From Paramoeba atlantica (lineage: Eukaryota > Discosea), in the NCBI GenBank assembly GCA_977017575.1, contig CDRNVI010000039.1, forward strand, positions 124,001-188,000: 64,000 bases of DNA, written 5' to 3'. The notes below the pieces were generated by a model. It was not told where the DNA came from. It made no database searches and worked only from the letters and a program-made list of their open reading frames with translations. Below, one piece after another: positions 35,903 to 45,546 of this stretch; within the stretch, counting starts at the first letter, position 1, and the number at the start of each line of letters is the position of its first letter. Position numbers and translations under genes: made by a program.

Positions 35903-36760
35903 TTAAATAGTAATACAAGGCGAAAGAGGCATAGGAAATGTCAAAGTATATTTATTGTTTTCAAGGTTAACGGCGCGAAGGGATGGTGGAAAAGCGACCA
36001 AGTCCACGGTCCCAACAAAACAATTTCCCCCAAGAAACACATCTTTCAAAGATTTCGGCAAGTTTCTGAGGGTGATGTCGCCTTCCAATGCGTTGTCTGA
36101 CAAGTACAGCGCAGTCAAATTGCGCGGAAGGCGTGTCAAATCGATGGTTCCCTCAAAACAATTACGTTGTAAATATAGCTGCTGCAAAGAATCCGGAAGT
36201 AGAGTCAAATCCAATTTTCCCGTAAGCTTGTTTTTCGTTAAGGAAATGATTCTTATTTGTTGTGGAAGCTTCGTAAGATCAAGTGGCCCACTGAAACGGT
36301 TCTGTGCGGACCAAATCTCATCCAAAACAGATGGAAGAGAAGTCGCATCAAAAAATCCACTAAAGTTATTATACTCAATATCTATATAAGAAAGCTGTGA
36401 AGAGAAATGCAGCGTTGGTACAGATCCTGTAAGATTGTTTCGACCGACTCTCAGTGTGGTCAAGGTTGATGGTAAATATTCCCATGCAAGATGTCCTTGC
36501 AGATCACGATAGGTCCAGCTGATTCGTTTTATTTTCTGTTCTCCGTCGCACCAAACTCCGTACCACGTGCATGCAGAACTGTCATTAAACATGTTACTAC
36601 TCTTCGCGTGGACGTTTGAAACGAAACAACACATTTCCATATCCTGTGAAAGTAGAGCGCCTCGAACCTTTCCGCGACATGAAGAGGTGACAATGCCCTT
36701 GTCGTCTTTTGCACATAAATTGTGCACCAAAATACCGAATAAAAAAATAAACATCATCAT
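35903..36760 (-). CDS. LRR family protein 6
   Basis: 285 residues from a triple ATG. Signal peptide MMMFIFLFGILVHNLCAKD. The cap is SACTWYGVWCDGEQKIKRIS. Eight repeats follow (LPSTLTTLRVGRNNLTGSVP, LPDSLQQLYLQRNCFEGTID, LPRNLTALYLSDNALEGDIT, FPPSLRAVNLENNKYTLTFP). In gene sense TTTTCTATTAG precedes the ATG by 12 bases, an acceptor-like site. Likely secreted. Confidence 0.88.
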   Translation of the reverse strand: MMMFIFLFGILVHNLCAKDDKGIVTSSCRGKVRGALLSQDMEMCCFVSNVHAKSSNMFNDSSACTWYGVWCDGEQKIKRISWTYRDLQGHLAWEYLPSTLTTLRVGRNNLTGSVPTLHFSSQLSYIDIEYNNFSGFFDATSLPSVLDEIWSAQNRFSGPLDLTKLPQQIRIISLTKNKLTGKLDLTLLPDSLQQLYLQRNCFEGTIDLTRLPRNLTALYLSDNALEGDITLRNLPKSLKDVFLGGNCFVGTVDLVAFPPSLRAVNLENNKYTLTFPMPLSPCITI

Positions 36761-37187
36761 GCAATGTATAATCTAATAGAAAATCCACGATTTAGCATCC
36801 TAGAAGTATACGTGTACGTGACAAAAAATTTATTTATTCAGGAGTCAATAAACAAGTGATTTAGACGTCTACTTTTCAATATACAGGACAGACTTCTCTC
36901 CCTTCTCTACAGGACAGGCGAGATATCAATAGCAGCAAGCGTGGAAATTCTCACGAAATAGAAATAGTGCTTCTGTGTTTCATTTTTTGCAATAATATTT
37001 CATTCGCCTAATAAAGTTACGAAAAAATATTTAATTCGTTTTTTTCCATCTCAAGTAGTCAAGTAGCAAGAAACTATGTAGAAAAAGAAAAATCAAGTTA
37101 AATGATAAAGGTCAAAAAGTCAAGACGTACATGCATGTAATGCACAGTTCAAAAAGTATAAATGAAGATCTAATGGAAATTCAGGTT
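36761..37187. other. AT-rich intergenic region
   Basis: CAGGACAG occurs twice (36886 and 36910) within a pyrimidine-rich stretch. Otherwise featureless. Confidence 0.45.
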
Positions 37188-37928
37188 CTATTCATTGCAG
37201 AGCACCATTTTCGAATTCGGCTTCCAAGGCATGAAACATGAAGCATATTTTGGCAAAGGCTTCGGATAGTTCACCACAGAAAACGAAACTTTGGATTTTA
37301 GTGACTTTAATTTGGAAAAAGCCGGATCAATACTCAATGTTTCCTTTGAAGAGCATGATTCAGAGGGTGTAGAATACATGGGGGATGCGCAATATCGTGA
37401 AGAAAGTATCGCAGTACCACTAGTTTCCTTATTTAGATAAGTGGAATCCTTCTGAAGACAGCGGTCAGTATTCTTTCCGGGACATTTTCGCGCTTCTGTA
37501 AAGTGCGAGCCTAGACAGTGGTTTGCTCTGGGACCACATTCTAATTGAGAACTTCTTTTTTGTCGTACATGTCGATGTGACGCGTTCTGTCGTTCATATC
37601 GAGTCTGAAATGAAAAAATTACTTCTTCAGAAGACGCAAATGAAGGATTTACTACGTGGTTCCTTTGTCTAGTACGAATATGTGTGCGTAGAAGGTCATA
37701 TGACTCTCTCAAGCGAATAAAGCACGTCACATCCCCACCAGGGACATCTGGATGAAGTTTAAGAGCTTGATTACAAAAGGCACGCCGTAAAGTATTTTCA
37801 CTAAGGAACCGGAAGGATGACTCGCAGCTAAGAGCATGAATAGGGATGCGTGTTTCAAGGTGCAGAACCCGCAATGCATCAGTCAATGGGCTCGATCGAG
37901 GAAAATCTTTTAGAAGAGTTGAAGGCAT
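37188..37928 (-). CDS. J-domain (DnaJ-like) protein
   Basis: 246 residues from ATG at 37928. Residues ~40-90 form a J domain: ENTLRRAFCNQALKLHPDVPGGD then CFIRLRESYDLLRTH, including the HPD triad that stimulates Hsp70 ATPase. Helix I is atypical (LRVLHLETRIPIHALSCESSF), with a longer spacing before helix II than in canonical DnaJ. There is no Gly/Phe region or zinc finger, so it is a type III J protein. The C-terminal 140 residues are Ser/Thr-rich with no domain; the end is YASCFMPWKPNSKMVL. The client is unknown. Confidence 0.8.
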   Translation of the reverse strand: MPSTLLKDFPRSSPLTDALRVLHLETRIPIHALSCESSFRFLSENTLRRAFCNQALKLHPDVPGGDVTCFIRLRESYDLLRTHIRTRQRNHVVNPSFASSEEVIFSFQTRYERQNASHRHVRQKRSSQLECGPRANHCLGSHFTEARKCPGKNTDRCLQKDSTYLNKETSGTAILSSRYCASPMYSTPSESCSSKETLSIDPAFSKLKSLKSKVSFSVVNYPKPLPKYASCFMPWKPNSKMVLCNE

Positions 37929-38173
37929 GAAAAACACGATTCATAAAAGATACAAAGAGAAATACGTAAAAAAATAGACAGTCACCAAGCCACCTATATG
38001 TGTCACTAAGGTAGTGAGAAGATGTTTCACAATTTTATTTCAACAGTGAAACATTATTCAACCATAAGGAGGATTGTTAAACGCACATCATACCACCAAT
38101 TTCAGGTTGCGGCATCCAAAGGATATCCTATGCAACCAACCTTGGTTCGATGCAAATAAGCATCCTATGGGTA

Positions 38174-38659
38174 TTAGATAAATTTTGTTGCGTGACTATC
38201 CATCAAAAGCCCAAGTATTAAACCATAAAGCCCAAGCGCCTCTGAAAAAATCAACATCAAAATCATTGGCGTAAAAATACGATCCTGCTCAATAAACGTA
38301 CGCGCACAACTATCCCCCACAATCCCAATCGTATATCCTGCCGCCAACGAGGAGAGCCCCACCGCAATCCCCGCACCCAAATGCATACACCCGGCAGGTA
38401 TCGAATACCTCCCCACCGGGGTGATGTGGTTTTGTATAATCACGGCCGCAATCAGGCCGTAGATCGAGAGGATCCCTGCCATCACGATCGGGACGAATCC
38501 CTTCATCATCCCACTCTTCCGGCCCACACCGAGACGCGCCACGCTGACCCCTGCCTTGGCCGTGCCATAGGCCGCGCCCACGTTGGAGAGCGACATGGCG
38601 AAGGTAACCCCGAGGTGACCGAGAAGTACAGCCACGGGGGAGTGCGCGGGATGAGACAT
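38174..38659 (-). CDS. V-type H+-ATPase proteolipid, c subunit
   Basis: 161 residues from ATG at 38659, the usual 16-kDa length. Four membrane helices are visible: FAMSLSNVGAAYGTAKAGV, PIVMAGILSIYGLIAAVII, LGAGIAVGLSSLAAGYTIGI and LMLIFSEALGLYGLILGLLM. The last has the proton-carrying Glu (FSEALGLYG). VARLGVGRKSGMMKGFVP is the typical cytosolic loop. It forms the rotor ring of the Vo sector in vacuoles and other acidic compartments. The frame is open far upstream, but a tract of ATT repeats and poly-pyrimidine there marks it as leader. Confidence 0.97.
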   Translation of the reverse strand: MSHPAHSPVAVLLGHLGVTFAMSLSNVGAAYGTAKAGVSVARLGVGRKSGMMKGFVPIVMAGILSIYGLIAAVIIQNHITPVGRYSIPAGCMHLGAGIAVGLSSLAAGYTIGIVGDSCARTFIEQDRIFTPMILMLIFSEALGLYGLILGLLMDSHATKFI

Positions 38660-39051
38660 GGGGATGAGGGAGAAGAAGAAAGGATCTAAATTATTATTAC
38701 AATTATTATTATTATTATTATGTGCATGTTTTGTTTTGTCGGTTTTTTGTTGTGAAATTAAAAAAAAAAGATGAGGTGTGTGAGGTGTTGGAAGGGGATG
38801 TAGGTTGAAGAAAAGTGGAAACAAGGCGGGGTAAATTTTTTGTATTCCAGATTTTGAGTGAGCTATCCAATCCGGATTGTACAAACGGCTATACCTATAG
38901 TGTGGCTTTAGTGGAAAAAAGGGATTGGAAGGATATTGAGGAAGTGAAAGAATAAGGGGTACATCCTTACCATTCAGTAATGTCCAGAGAAATAACTCAA
39001 GACACGATCCGTTATAAAAAAATGTGAAGAAAGTGCCGCGCTAACGTTGTG
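38660..39051. other. Leader of V-ATPase gene with ATT microsatellite
   Basis: An ATT repeat at 38691-38719 and, in gene sense, CTTTCTTCTTCTCCCTCATC just before the ATG. AATTTAG at its head is acceptor-like. No gene. Confidence 0.5.
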
Positions 39052-40140
39052 TCAGGAGAGTTTTAAGGAAGAAAGCAAACGTGAGCCCAAATCGTATACC
39101 TGAGCCGTTTTCTTAACCACATCTGGCCTACTGGATTTCGAATTTTCTTCTTGTACGTGCTCTACGAAGCCTAAAACAGTTGTTTCAACCGACTCCATGA
39201 ATTGAGGATGCTTTGAGGCGACAATCGGTTGCCCGTTGCCGTCTTCCTCTATAAGATAGGTGGGATCACTGAGAATATAATCTACGTAGGATCGATACAA
39301 ATGTTGAAAGGCGTCTAATCTCGGCGAAGCTTTACCTGTAGGTATTACGCGAAGCCAATCACCCGCTAAACTACTTAGTGAAGAATTTCGGGAAACACTA
39401 ATCGGCTTTCGAGAGGAAGAAAAAGAAAACCGACCTTGAAGGTGCTTGCTATTTATAGATTTTGTTGTGCCCAGTACGATTCTGAGGGGAGTATCACACT
39501 GAAAACAGTAAAGGTAAAGATTTTGTAAAGAAATGCAACGCGGATTTAAAGAATTGTAAGTCCCCTTATCGGACTCTGTGGATAACAGAGCTAAATAAGT
39601 GTGTAGAGCACTTGCACAAAACAAAATACGATTTAACTGAGATGAATTTACCTCATTGGAAACCGTCATGTGCTGAACCACGTGGTCGGTTGAAAACTGT
39701 GTAGGTTGCCTTCCAGTTGTGAGGTGAGTAGACACATTAGCAGTACTCAGGGTACTGTACTGCTGATGGAAGATAAGATGTCCTGCGTTGTTTAGAAACC
39801 ACAAAAAAAGAATTGTTGGGGCCATGTCGCGCTCAGTCTCTCCATATACAGAGGTAAATACAGTTTGAAGTTCATTTAATATGGATTCCTTCTGTGAAGA
39901 GGAGTGACAAGAGTGAGTGTTCGGTGAAGATAACGCAGAGGCGTCATTATGTGTTGCGTTTGATCGTGATCGGTTATCGTTGGAAGAAATGGTTGATGTT
40001 TGTTGAACAAACTCCGTGGAAACATGAGGGTACTCACTTTTCACTTTTTGTGAGCAATTGGATGAACCAAGGAAAGAAAAAAGGTCGTCCAAGGATTGGC
40101 TTGGTGCGTGATTCATTAGAGACACAAAACGGAGTTTCAT
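39052..40140 (-). CDS. TRAPP tethering subunit, TRAPPC4/Trs23-like (sybindin family)
   Basis: 362 residues from ATG. The longin-like core begins near residue 105 with TILFLWFLNNAGHLIFHQQY, matching the family opening (..(V)NKAGGLI(Y)). It continues with SLQNLYLYCFQCDTPLRIVLG (cf. LYCFQTLTGIKF) and ends DAFQHLYRSYVDYILSDPTYLIE, the C-terminal helix of sybindin-type subunits. TRAPP activates Rab1 at the ER-Golgi step. Usual proteins are about 140-220 residues. Here an N-terminal Ser/Asn-rich arm of ~100 residues and a ~60-residue insertion before the final helix are added. TRAPPC1 is the alternative; the spacing fits C4 better. SEC24 at the other end of the cluster acts in the same transport step. 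Confidence 0.7.
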   Translation of the reverse strand: MKLRFVSLMNHAPSQSLDDLFSFLGSSNCSQKVKSEYPHVSTEFVQQTSTISSNDNRSRSNATHNDASALSSPNTHSCHSSSQKESILNELQTVFTSVYGETERDMAPTILFLWFLNNAGHLIFHQQYSTLSTANVSTHLTTGRQPTQFSTDHVVQHMTVSNEVNSSQLNRILFCASALHTYLALLSTESDKGTYNSLNPRCISLQNLYLYCFQCDTPLRIVLGTTKSINSKHLQGRFSFSSSRKPISVSRNSSLSSLAGDWLRVIPTGKASPRLDAFQHLYRSYVDYILSDPTYLIEEDGNGQPIVASKHPQFMESVETTVLGFVEHVQEENSKSSRPDVVKKTAQVYDLGSRLLSSLKLS

Positions 40141-40404
40141 AAAACCGTATCACGAACGCCGACGTGCATACTCATTGTAATACACTTCATGTATTCAGAA
40201 GTACGTACAGAAAATTAGAACGGAAAACTTAGGACCCTTGAAAAGGATAAAAATTGCTTTATGATGTGCCCTTTATTCTATATTATTTAAATGCATAACG
40301 TATTTTCGTATAAGAGGAGATTGCTATACCAGAATAAATGTACAGTCAGTGAAATTTCAAAGCGAATATTTCAAGAGAACGTTGCATTACTCCATAGCTA
40401 CGGA

Positions 40405-41343
40405 CTACATACTAAAAGGCAGTATGATATCCTGAATAACCGCCCCACATTCAGGCACCGGGCATTGCGTCACCGCTTCGGCACACTTTCTACACAAAAC
40501 TTGATGTTTGCAAGGATAACAAATGACTTCACAAGGTTGACTCTCACACATACGACACCTTGCTTTCTGTTTAAGCGCGTTTCGAACGAGTTCTAAAAAC
40601 GATAACACCTTAGCTTGCAACGAATGAAGCTCATCAGGATGTAAACCCGGGAGCTCCCGTAGCGTCGGCAGCAACTCATGTGTCTCACGAAACTGCTGCA
40701 TAAGATGTTCCCGTAACCCCTCTATGTCGGTACTCCCCTCCAAGCCCTCCACCCCTACTCCCCCCTCTCTAGGGCTTCCCTGGAGGTACCCCGCGCCCTC
40801 CTCCCTCCCCCCAGCTCTCCCCTCCACACCACACTTCCGCAGCTGCGCCCGTAGCAGCCCCGCCCGTATGGCGATCTGCGAGGGGGTGAGCACCAGACTC
40901 CCGCTCTGGGCCATGTGCCCCATCCAGGCGTCGTACTCGGTGTCGCGGATCGGGCTGTTGGAGATGGAGTTCAGCTGGACGCGGTTCCCCAGCGGCGTCG
41001 TGTGCACACTCTCCGGGAGCTCAATCAGGAAGTGGATCTCCGTGAGGCGCTGGTCCCAGGTGAACCCGCTGTACGGGGGGCCGCGACGCACACCGCGTAG
41101 CACCGCGAGGTGGTAGTCGTTGGTTTGGGGGGGAGGGGGGGAGGGCTCGGGGGGGGTGGGATCGTGGGTCAGCGCGGAAGGGGGACGGATCTCGAGAAGG
41201 ACACGGACGAAGCAACCGTCACAGAGCTCGGTGAGTTCGGACTCGGGGAGGGTAAGGAGACGAACCAGGGTGGTGCGGAGGAGTTGTAGGGTGCTAAGGT
41301 CCTCTTTGGTGGGTAACGGGGTGCCGTCGTGGGTGTGATGCAT
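40405..41343 (-). CDS. RING-type (C3HC4_3) zinc finger protein, likely E3 ubiquitin ligase
   Basis: 312 residues from ATG. The C-terminal ~50 residues form a RING: CRMCESQPCEVICYPCKHQVLCRKC then VTQCPVPECGAVIQDIILPF, of the type found in mahogunin, cIAP and MAPL. The preceding ~260 residues include PYSGFTWDQRLTEIHFLIELPES, repeated helical segments, and LRELPGLHPDELHSLQAKVL. No other domain is recognised. Residues ~60-200 are encoded by a GC-rich island with Gly/Arg-rich low complexity. The family passes ubiquitin from an E2 to substrates. The UBE2G-type E2 of this cluster is a possible but unproven partner. Confidence 0.82.
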   Translation of the reverse strand: MHHTHDGTPLPTKEDLSTLQLLRTTLVRLLTLPESELTELCDGCFVRVLLEIRPPSALTHDPTPPEPSPPPPQTNDYHLAVLRGVRRGPPYSGFTWDQRLTEIHFLIELPESVHTTPLGNRVQLNSISNSPIRDTEYDAWMGHMAQSGSLVLTPSQIAIRAGLLRAQLRKCGVEGRAGGREEGAGYLQGSPREGGVGVEGLEGSTDIEGLREHLMQQFRETHELLPTLRELPGLHPDELHSLQAKVLSFLELVRNALKQKARCRMCESQPCEVICYPCKHQVLCRKCAEAVTQCPVPECGAVIQDIILPFSM

Positions 41344-41683
41344 GGGAAAGGGGGGAGGGGAGATGAAAGGGTAAATGAAAAAAAGTGCTAAAAATAAAGA
41401 GTTCTAGTTGTTTGGGATGACTAGAAGGTTTTGTTTTTAGAAAGCAAATTAACAATGCATCAAGCCATCGGATTGCTGTGAGAAACATGCTGAAAATAGA
41501 TGGAGCGAGAATTAGGTGCTTCTTTTAGCGCGATCGTCTTCAACATGGAAATCAACACTACGGTGGGCTTCGAGCTAAAAACTACTTCCCAGTTTCACAA
41601 AGAAAATATCCTTGTTTTTGAGAGGAGTCCAAATAAAAGTATGGAATCGTGAGATCGTTGCTCTAAGTGTCCTTGAGTTGTTA
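41344..41683. other. Intergenic region
   Basis: In gene sense a pyrimidine run (TTTCATCTCCCCTCCCCCC) directly precedes the RING gene ATG. The remainder is unremarkable. Confidence 0.45.
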
Positions 41684-42514
41684 TCATACGCCAACATTGC
41701 GGCATGGATAGACGAACTTCAGGACAGTGTAGCGCTCACCACTGAAACGACTAAGAACCACGGAACTTGATAATCCATAAGCGGAAAATTTGATCCGAAC
41801 GTTCTCAGGATCGTTCGCTTCTACAAGTAACAAATACATTACGCCGTGTGGATGTAGGAGTGATATCACGTAGGGTGCCATTTTAAAAAGTTGATGCACA
41901 CCTCCAGGACCCCCCGCACAGGCGCGATCGATTCCGTATCCTGCGACCTCGTCAAGCGTAGTGGGAACGTACGGAGGATTCCATAGGATCACATGAAACA
42001 GCGATGCCCACCGTTGTAACGCCGATGTGGTCAAATCAGCTCGGACAATAGAACACGAGAAATCTTTAGGCCCTCGCGTTGAATTGAAACCGTCTTTTGA
42101 CAGTGTAAGAGGATTTGTTCCAAGTACTGAATTGCTCGTACAAGAAAGATTTTTGACAGGTGTGTTATCTAACGATGCTGTCGTACGGAGTTCAGAAGAG
42201 ATCTGCGTTATGACGTGAGAAAGCGTTTGTTGCGTGGCTCGTGCGGCATCCATATTGATATCGGCACAAAGAACATGAAACACATTCGGCGTTCTTATCG
42301 TATTTTTCTTACTTTGATGATTAAGTATTTGCAAAAGATGGGCAGACAGAATGCCGGACCCTGAACCGACATCAAGCACCATACGAGGACAAAGATTTTC
42401 AAGAAAAAAAAAGTCTGACTCCAACGCATCCATCAAACAGAATGAATCGCTATCAGGTTCGTAAACATCTCGAAATATATGTGGCTTAAGGTGGGATAAA
42501 TTCGGTTGAAACAT
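41684..42514 (-). CDS. Class I methyltransferase, MTQ2/N6AMT1 (HEMK2) type
   Basis: 276 residues from ATG. VYEPDSDSFCLMDALE is the family opening, followed by motif I VLDVGSGSGILSAHLL, acidic CADINMDAARATQ, and the NPPY motif (ILWNPPYVPT) that positions the target amide. AGGPGGVHQLFKMAPYV and HGVMYLLLVEANDPENV complete the fold. The family methylates the GGQ glutamine of eRF1 with a Trm112 partner, and in animals also histone H4. A ~50-residue insertion between motif I and NPPYV (TTASLDNTPVKNLSC to FNSTRGPKD) is larger than in yeast. Confident at family level. Confidence 0.93.
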   Translation of the reverse strand: MFQPNLSHLKPHIFRDVYEPDSDSFCLMDALESDFFFLENLCPRMVLDVGSGSGILSAHLLQILNHQSKKNTIRTPNVFHVLCADINMDAARATQQTLSHVITQISSELRTTASLDNTPVKNLSCTSNSVLGTNPLTLSKDGFNSTRGPKDFSCSIVRADLTTSALQRWASLFHVILWNPPYVPTTLDEVAGYGIDRACAGGPGGVHQLFKMAPYVISLLHPHGVMYLLLVEANDPENVRIKFSAYGLSSSVVLSRFSGERYTVLKFVYPCRNVGV

Positions 42515-43154
42515 GTTTGGTGAAAATGCAAGGATGAAGAGGTACCGATATCAGAAAGGGTGATGAGAGCAACCAGTAGAGTACATTTAATTCTCTACGA
42601 AAAAGAAATTTTCGAAAATGAAAAATAAAGAAATGTAATATTCCGGGATTAGCCGCTTTCCGGGTTATTGTGACCCCCCCGGCACAATAAGCTATAGGCA
42701 GCTATAGGCACAATAATATAACATATTATTGTAGACATAGATAAATATGTAACATAAGTATGTAACATATTGTAGACATCATAAATAGGGTAAAAAAAAT
42801 TGGAAATGAATCTATAAAAATCTGTGAAAATTGAATCGAGACGTTTTCGTCCTATACACAATGCAAAAAAAACGAATGTACATGAAAACCCACCCATAAA
42901 CCATTCACTAAAATTATCGTCTTGCAAATTTTATTTTCTTAGAGTAATACGGTACAATAGCCTCGCCTTTTTCCAAGTGAACCTACAGTATAAGGGAAGG
43001 TGATAATGGAGGAGCCTCAGTTACAAAAAAAGTTAGCCTCAGTTACTACAAAAAAAGACCCTATAGAGAGGGGGTCAAACCTACATGTGTATTGTATTAT
43101 AAACAGAGGGGGTACATTATGATTCGTAATTGAAATATAGAAATTTCAGTCGGC
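42515..43154. other. Intergenic with short duplications and G/C runs
   Basis: AGCTATAGGC twice (42690-42710), TATGTAAC and TTGTAGACAT repeats around 42730-42780, CCTCAGTTACAAAAAAAGTT near-duplicated at 43014-43050, and GAGAGGGGGTC / CAGAGGGGGTAC at 43066 and 43107. A hydrophobic open frame at 42649-42927 has no good start and is AT-derived. No gene is supported. Confidence 0.45.
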
Positions 43155-43952
43155 TTATCGTTGGGAATACCCTCTTCGCTTTTCCATGACACCGTGTTCC
43201 AGGATTCGAACGCAAGAAGGAATTTGACTTCTCTCATTTTTCTCGACCTCTATCAAATTGTGCGACAAGTCCAAAAGCCAAAGGCTGAGTGGAAGTTTCT
43301 TCATATTAGGAAATCCGGAAAATTCGTTTCTTGCCAAATCTAGATAAGCAAGGGGAGGATGTAGCAAGGTGAGGTCTAGTTCCCCGGAAAGTGCATTTGA
43401 TGAGAGGTTCAACGTTTTTAATGAGGCAGGAAGTGAACTAAGATCAATTTTTCCGACAAGCAAATTTTTATTTAACTCCATTGTGTGCATGTATGCAGGA
43501 AGTTGTGACAGATCTACGGCACCTGAGAATTCATTAGCTGAGAGATGGAGAGATTGTAGGTCATCATGAAGCAAAGACAGTGCAAGAGTACCATTCAGCA
43601 AGTTTTGAAACATGCGCAGCACCGCAACACGTTTCGGGAGATAGCGCAGATCGATAGTGCCCTGTAACTCTTTATTTTCAAAATCAAGATAAAGGGCACC
43701 ATCGTCATCATGAAAAACATTATCCCAGTATGCAATCGGAATATCCGCTTTCCATGATGGGCTCTTGCCATTGATGTTCCGAAGAAACATTTCTAGCTCA
43801 ACTTCAAGTGGAAGGTTTGCTTGACTTACACGCCCTCTCCTTTCAGAGCGGTCGGAGTCGTCCGCGGACCAAAGAAAAAATAAAGAATAATTATGTCCCG
43901 AAGAAACCATCAACAGAGTTCCTTTGAACAGAAACGTAAGAAGCATCAACAT
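43155..43952 (-). CDS. LRR family protein 7
   Basis: 265 residues from ATG at 43952. The start MLMLLTFLFKGTLLMVSSG is followed by a second hydrophobic stretch, LFFLW. Then come RGRVSQANLPLEVELEMFLRN and a modified cap KSPSWKADIPIAYWDNVFHD, without the second Cys. Repeats: LPKRVAVLRMFQNLLNGTLA, LPAYMHTMELNKNLLVGKID, LPASLKTLNLSSNALSGELD, LPLSLWLLDLSHNLIEVEKN. It ends with CVRILEHGVMEKRRGYSQR. Probably secreted. Confidence 0.86.
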   Translation of the reverse strand: MLMLLTFLFKGTLLMVSSGHNYSLFFLWSADDSDRSERRGRVSQANLPLEVELEMFLRNINGKSPSWKADIPIAYWDNVFHDDDGALYLDFENKELQGTIDLRYLPKRVAVLRMFQNLLNGTLALSLLHDDLQSLHLSANEFSGAVDLSQLPAYMHTMELNKNLLVGKIDLSSLPASLKTLNLSSNALSGELDLTLLHPPLAYLDLARNEFSGFPNMKKLPLSLWLLDLSHNLIEVEKNERSQIPSCVRILEHGVMEKRRGYSQR

Positions 43953-44697
43953 AGAATACAAAGGTAAAAGAAATTTACTCCTCCAAGGAGTTTAAGAAAG
44001 TAAAGAATGAAACTAAAGAATTACATTTCCCAATACAACACGGAGGACTTTTTTCATTCATGACTTTCAAAAATCTCGGAAAACCATCATGATGTAGAAA
44101 ATCACTAATTAACTTGGGATGTGCATGTCTCAAGGGAAAAATTAACTTTTTTTTGAAAACCCATTTGTTCACCTAATTAGTACCATTCTTCATTAGCGCT
44201 TCGACGGTGGCATGGAGCATACTCCCCCTGTCATTAATAATGATAATGATAATCCTCAAGAATGATAATTTGTTTGAGATTATCATTATCATTATTAATA
44301 GCAGGGGGAGTACATCGTTTTCGACAAAAAAACATGATTTTCAGGCCAAAAATGTGAAATTTTAACCCGTTTTTGGACCGTTTTTGAAACCTTACCCGTA
44401 GATTTTTTGTTCAAAAAACGTTTTTTTTAAGGCACAATTTTTTTTCTAAGGAAATCCTGCGTGCATGAAAATAAGTTGATAATTTTTTAAGAGTCTTCAC
44501 CACATAGAATAATTATTTTTTCAAGATTATCATTATTAATGACAGGGGGAGTATTGAAAAAAAAATCGTAAAAATATATTGCTAATGAAGGACCAAATTT
44601 CCGAGAAATCGTATAAACTAAATTTATAATCATAAGAAATGTATACGTACATTCCTTATACGTACAATGTATACGTACAATCCTTTGAGTGGGTCTT
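43953..44697. other. Intergenic with a TA-flanked MITE
   Basis: It contains MITE M5 (44222-44551). The rest is AT-rich. The weak frame at 43975-44172 starts with GTG and is not supported. Confidence 0.5.
44222..44551. mobile_element. MITE M5, 330 bp, TA duplication, doubled end
   Basis: Ends CTCCCCCTGTCATTAATAAT / ATTATTAATGACAGGGGGAG with TA at 44220-44221 and 44552-44553. A third copy of the end lies inside (44285-44310), also followed by TA, so 44222-44310 alone forms a perfect-looking hairpin element. This suggests a short element nested in, or derived from, a longer one. It sits inside the gene cluster. Confidence 0.82.
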
Positions 44698-45312
44698 TCA
44701 CGGCATTACTTTAATTTTCGTATTTGACACATCAACACCGGGTATGTGACCCGTTTTCTGAAGTTTGAACGGTAGTTGAGACATGTAAATCGTTCCTTCA
44801 AGCTCTTGATTGTCCATCAAATATAAATACGTAAACTTCGGGTTCAAGTCACCGAGAAAAAGTTCTCCACTTAATAAATTTACCGAGGCAAACAATGCCA
44901 TGAGAGTATCAGGAGAACTTCTGAGATCTATGGGTCCAGTGAACCTGTTACGAGATAGGATCATTGATTCAAGCTTGGGAGGTAACAGGTCAAAATGAAT
45001 CTTACCGCTCAAACTATTTTCTTGAAAATCCAACGCCAACGTCGATTTAGGCATATGTTCCCAAAGCAAAGTTCCTGAGAGATTAATTGATTTCCATGCA
45101 AGCTTCTCAACTCTATTCAAATCATTACAACTTACCCCACGCCACAAAGAAAGTGAATTTTCAACTTTCCATGAAACATGCTGATTCGTCACATTACTAA
45201 TAAGACGCTCCAGGTCATATTGCTGTGGCATTTCCGCGTTTCTTACCTTAGAGGGACGAGGCGCAGAAACGCTAGAGTCGGCAGTGTGAACCAATGCACG
45301 TAAACACATCAT
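44698..45312 (-). CDS. LRR family protein 8
   Basis: 204 residues from the first ATG (45312, an ATG pair). The frame is open about 40 codons further up without ATG. Cap: PSKVRNAEMPQQYDLERLIS, then QHVSWKVENSLSLWRGVSCN. Five repeats follow (MPKSTLALDFQENSLSGKIH, LPPKLESMILSRNRFTGPID, SPDTLMALFASVNLLSGELF). In gene sense TTATTTTTTTTCCGTGG...GTAG lies upstream and looks like a splicing tract, so the hydrophobic upstream reading is probably not protein. With this start no full signal peptide remains. Confidence 0.82.
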   Translation of the reverse strand: MMCLRALVHTADSSVSAPRPSKVRNAEMPQQYDLERLISNVTNQHVSWKVENSLSLWRGVSCNDLNRVEKLAWKSINLSGTLLWEHMPKSTLALDFQENSLSGKIHFDLLPPKLESMILSRNRFTGPIDLRSSPDTLMALFASVNLLSGELFLGDLNPKFTYLYLMDNQELEGTIYMSQLPFKLQKTGHIPGVDVSNTKIKVMP

Positions 45313-45546
45313 AGTGAAATACAGATTCAGAAGATATACAGCAGTAGCTATAGTGAACTGATATGCTGTGATATTACTCAATGTAGATACTACAAATATG
45401 CCACGGAAAAAAAATAATGTACTTCAAAAACAATTAAGATCCACAAAGTCATTTACTATCAGGTGATGCAACTTCCTCTGTTGTCACAAAGTTTATGATC
45501 TTCATACTTCTAAAGAGTCTATAGAGGTAAACGTTGTGTTTATCTT

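Noticed and set aside
42649-42927. 92-codon hydrophobic frame
   Set aside because: Starts at TTG, overlaps short tandem repeats and has no domain.
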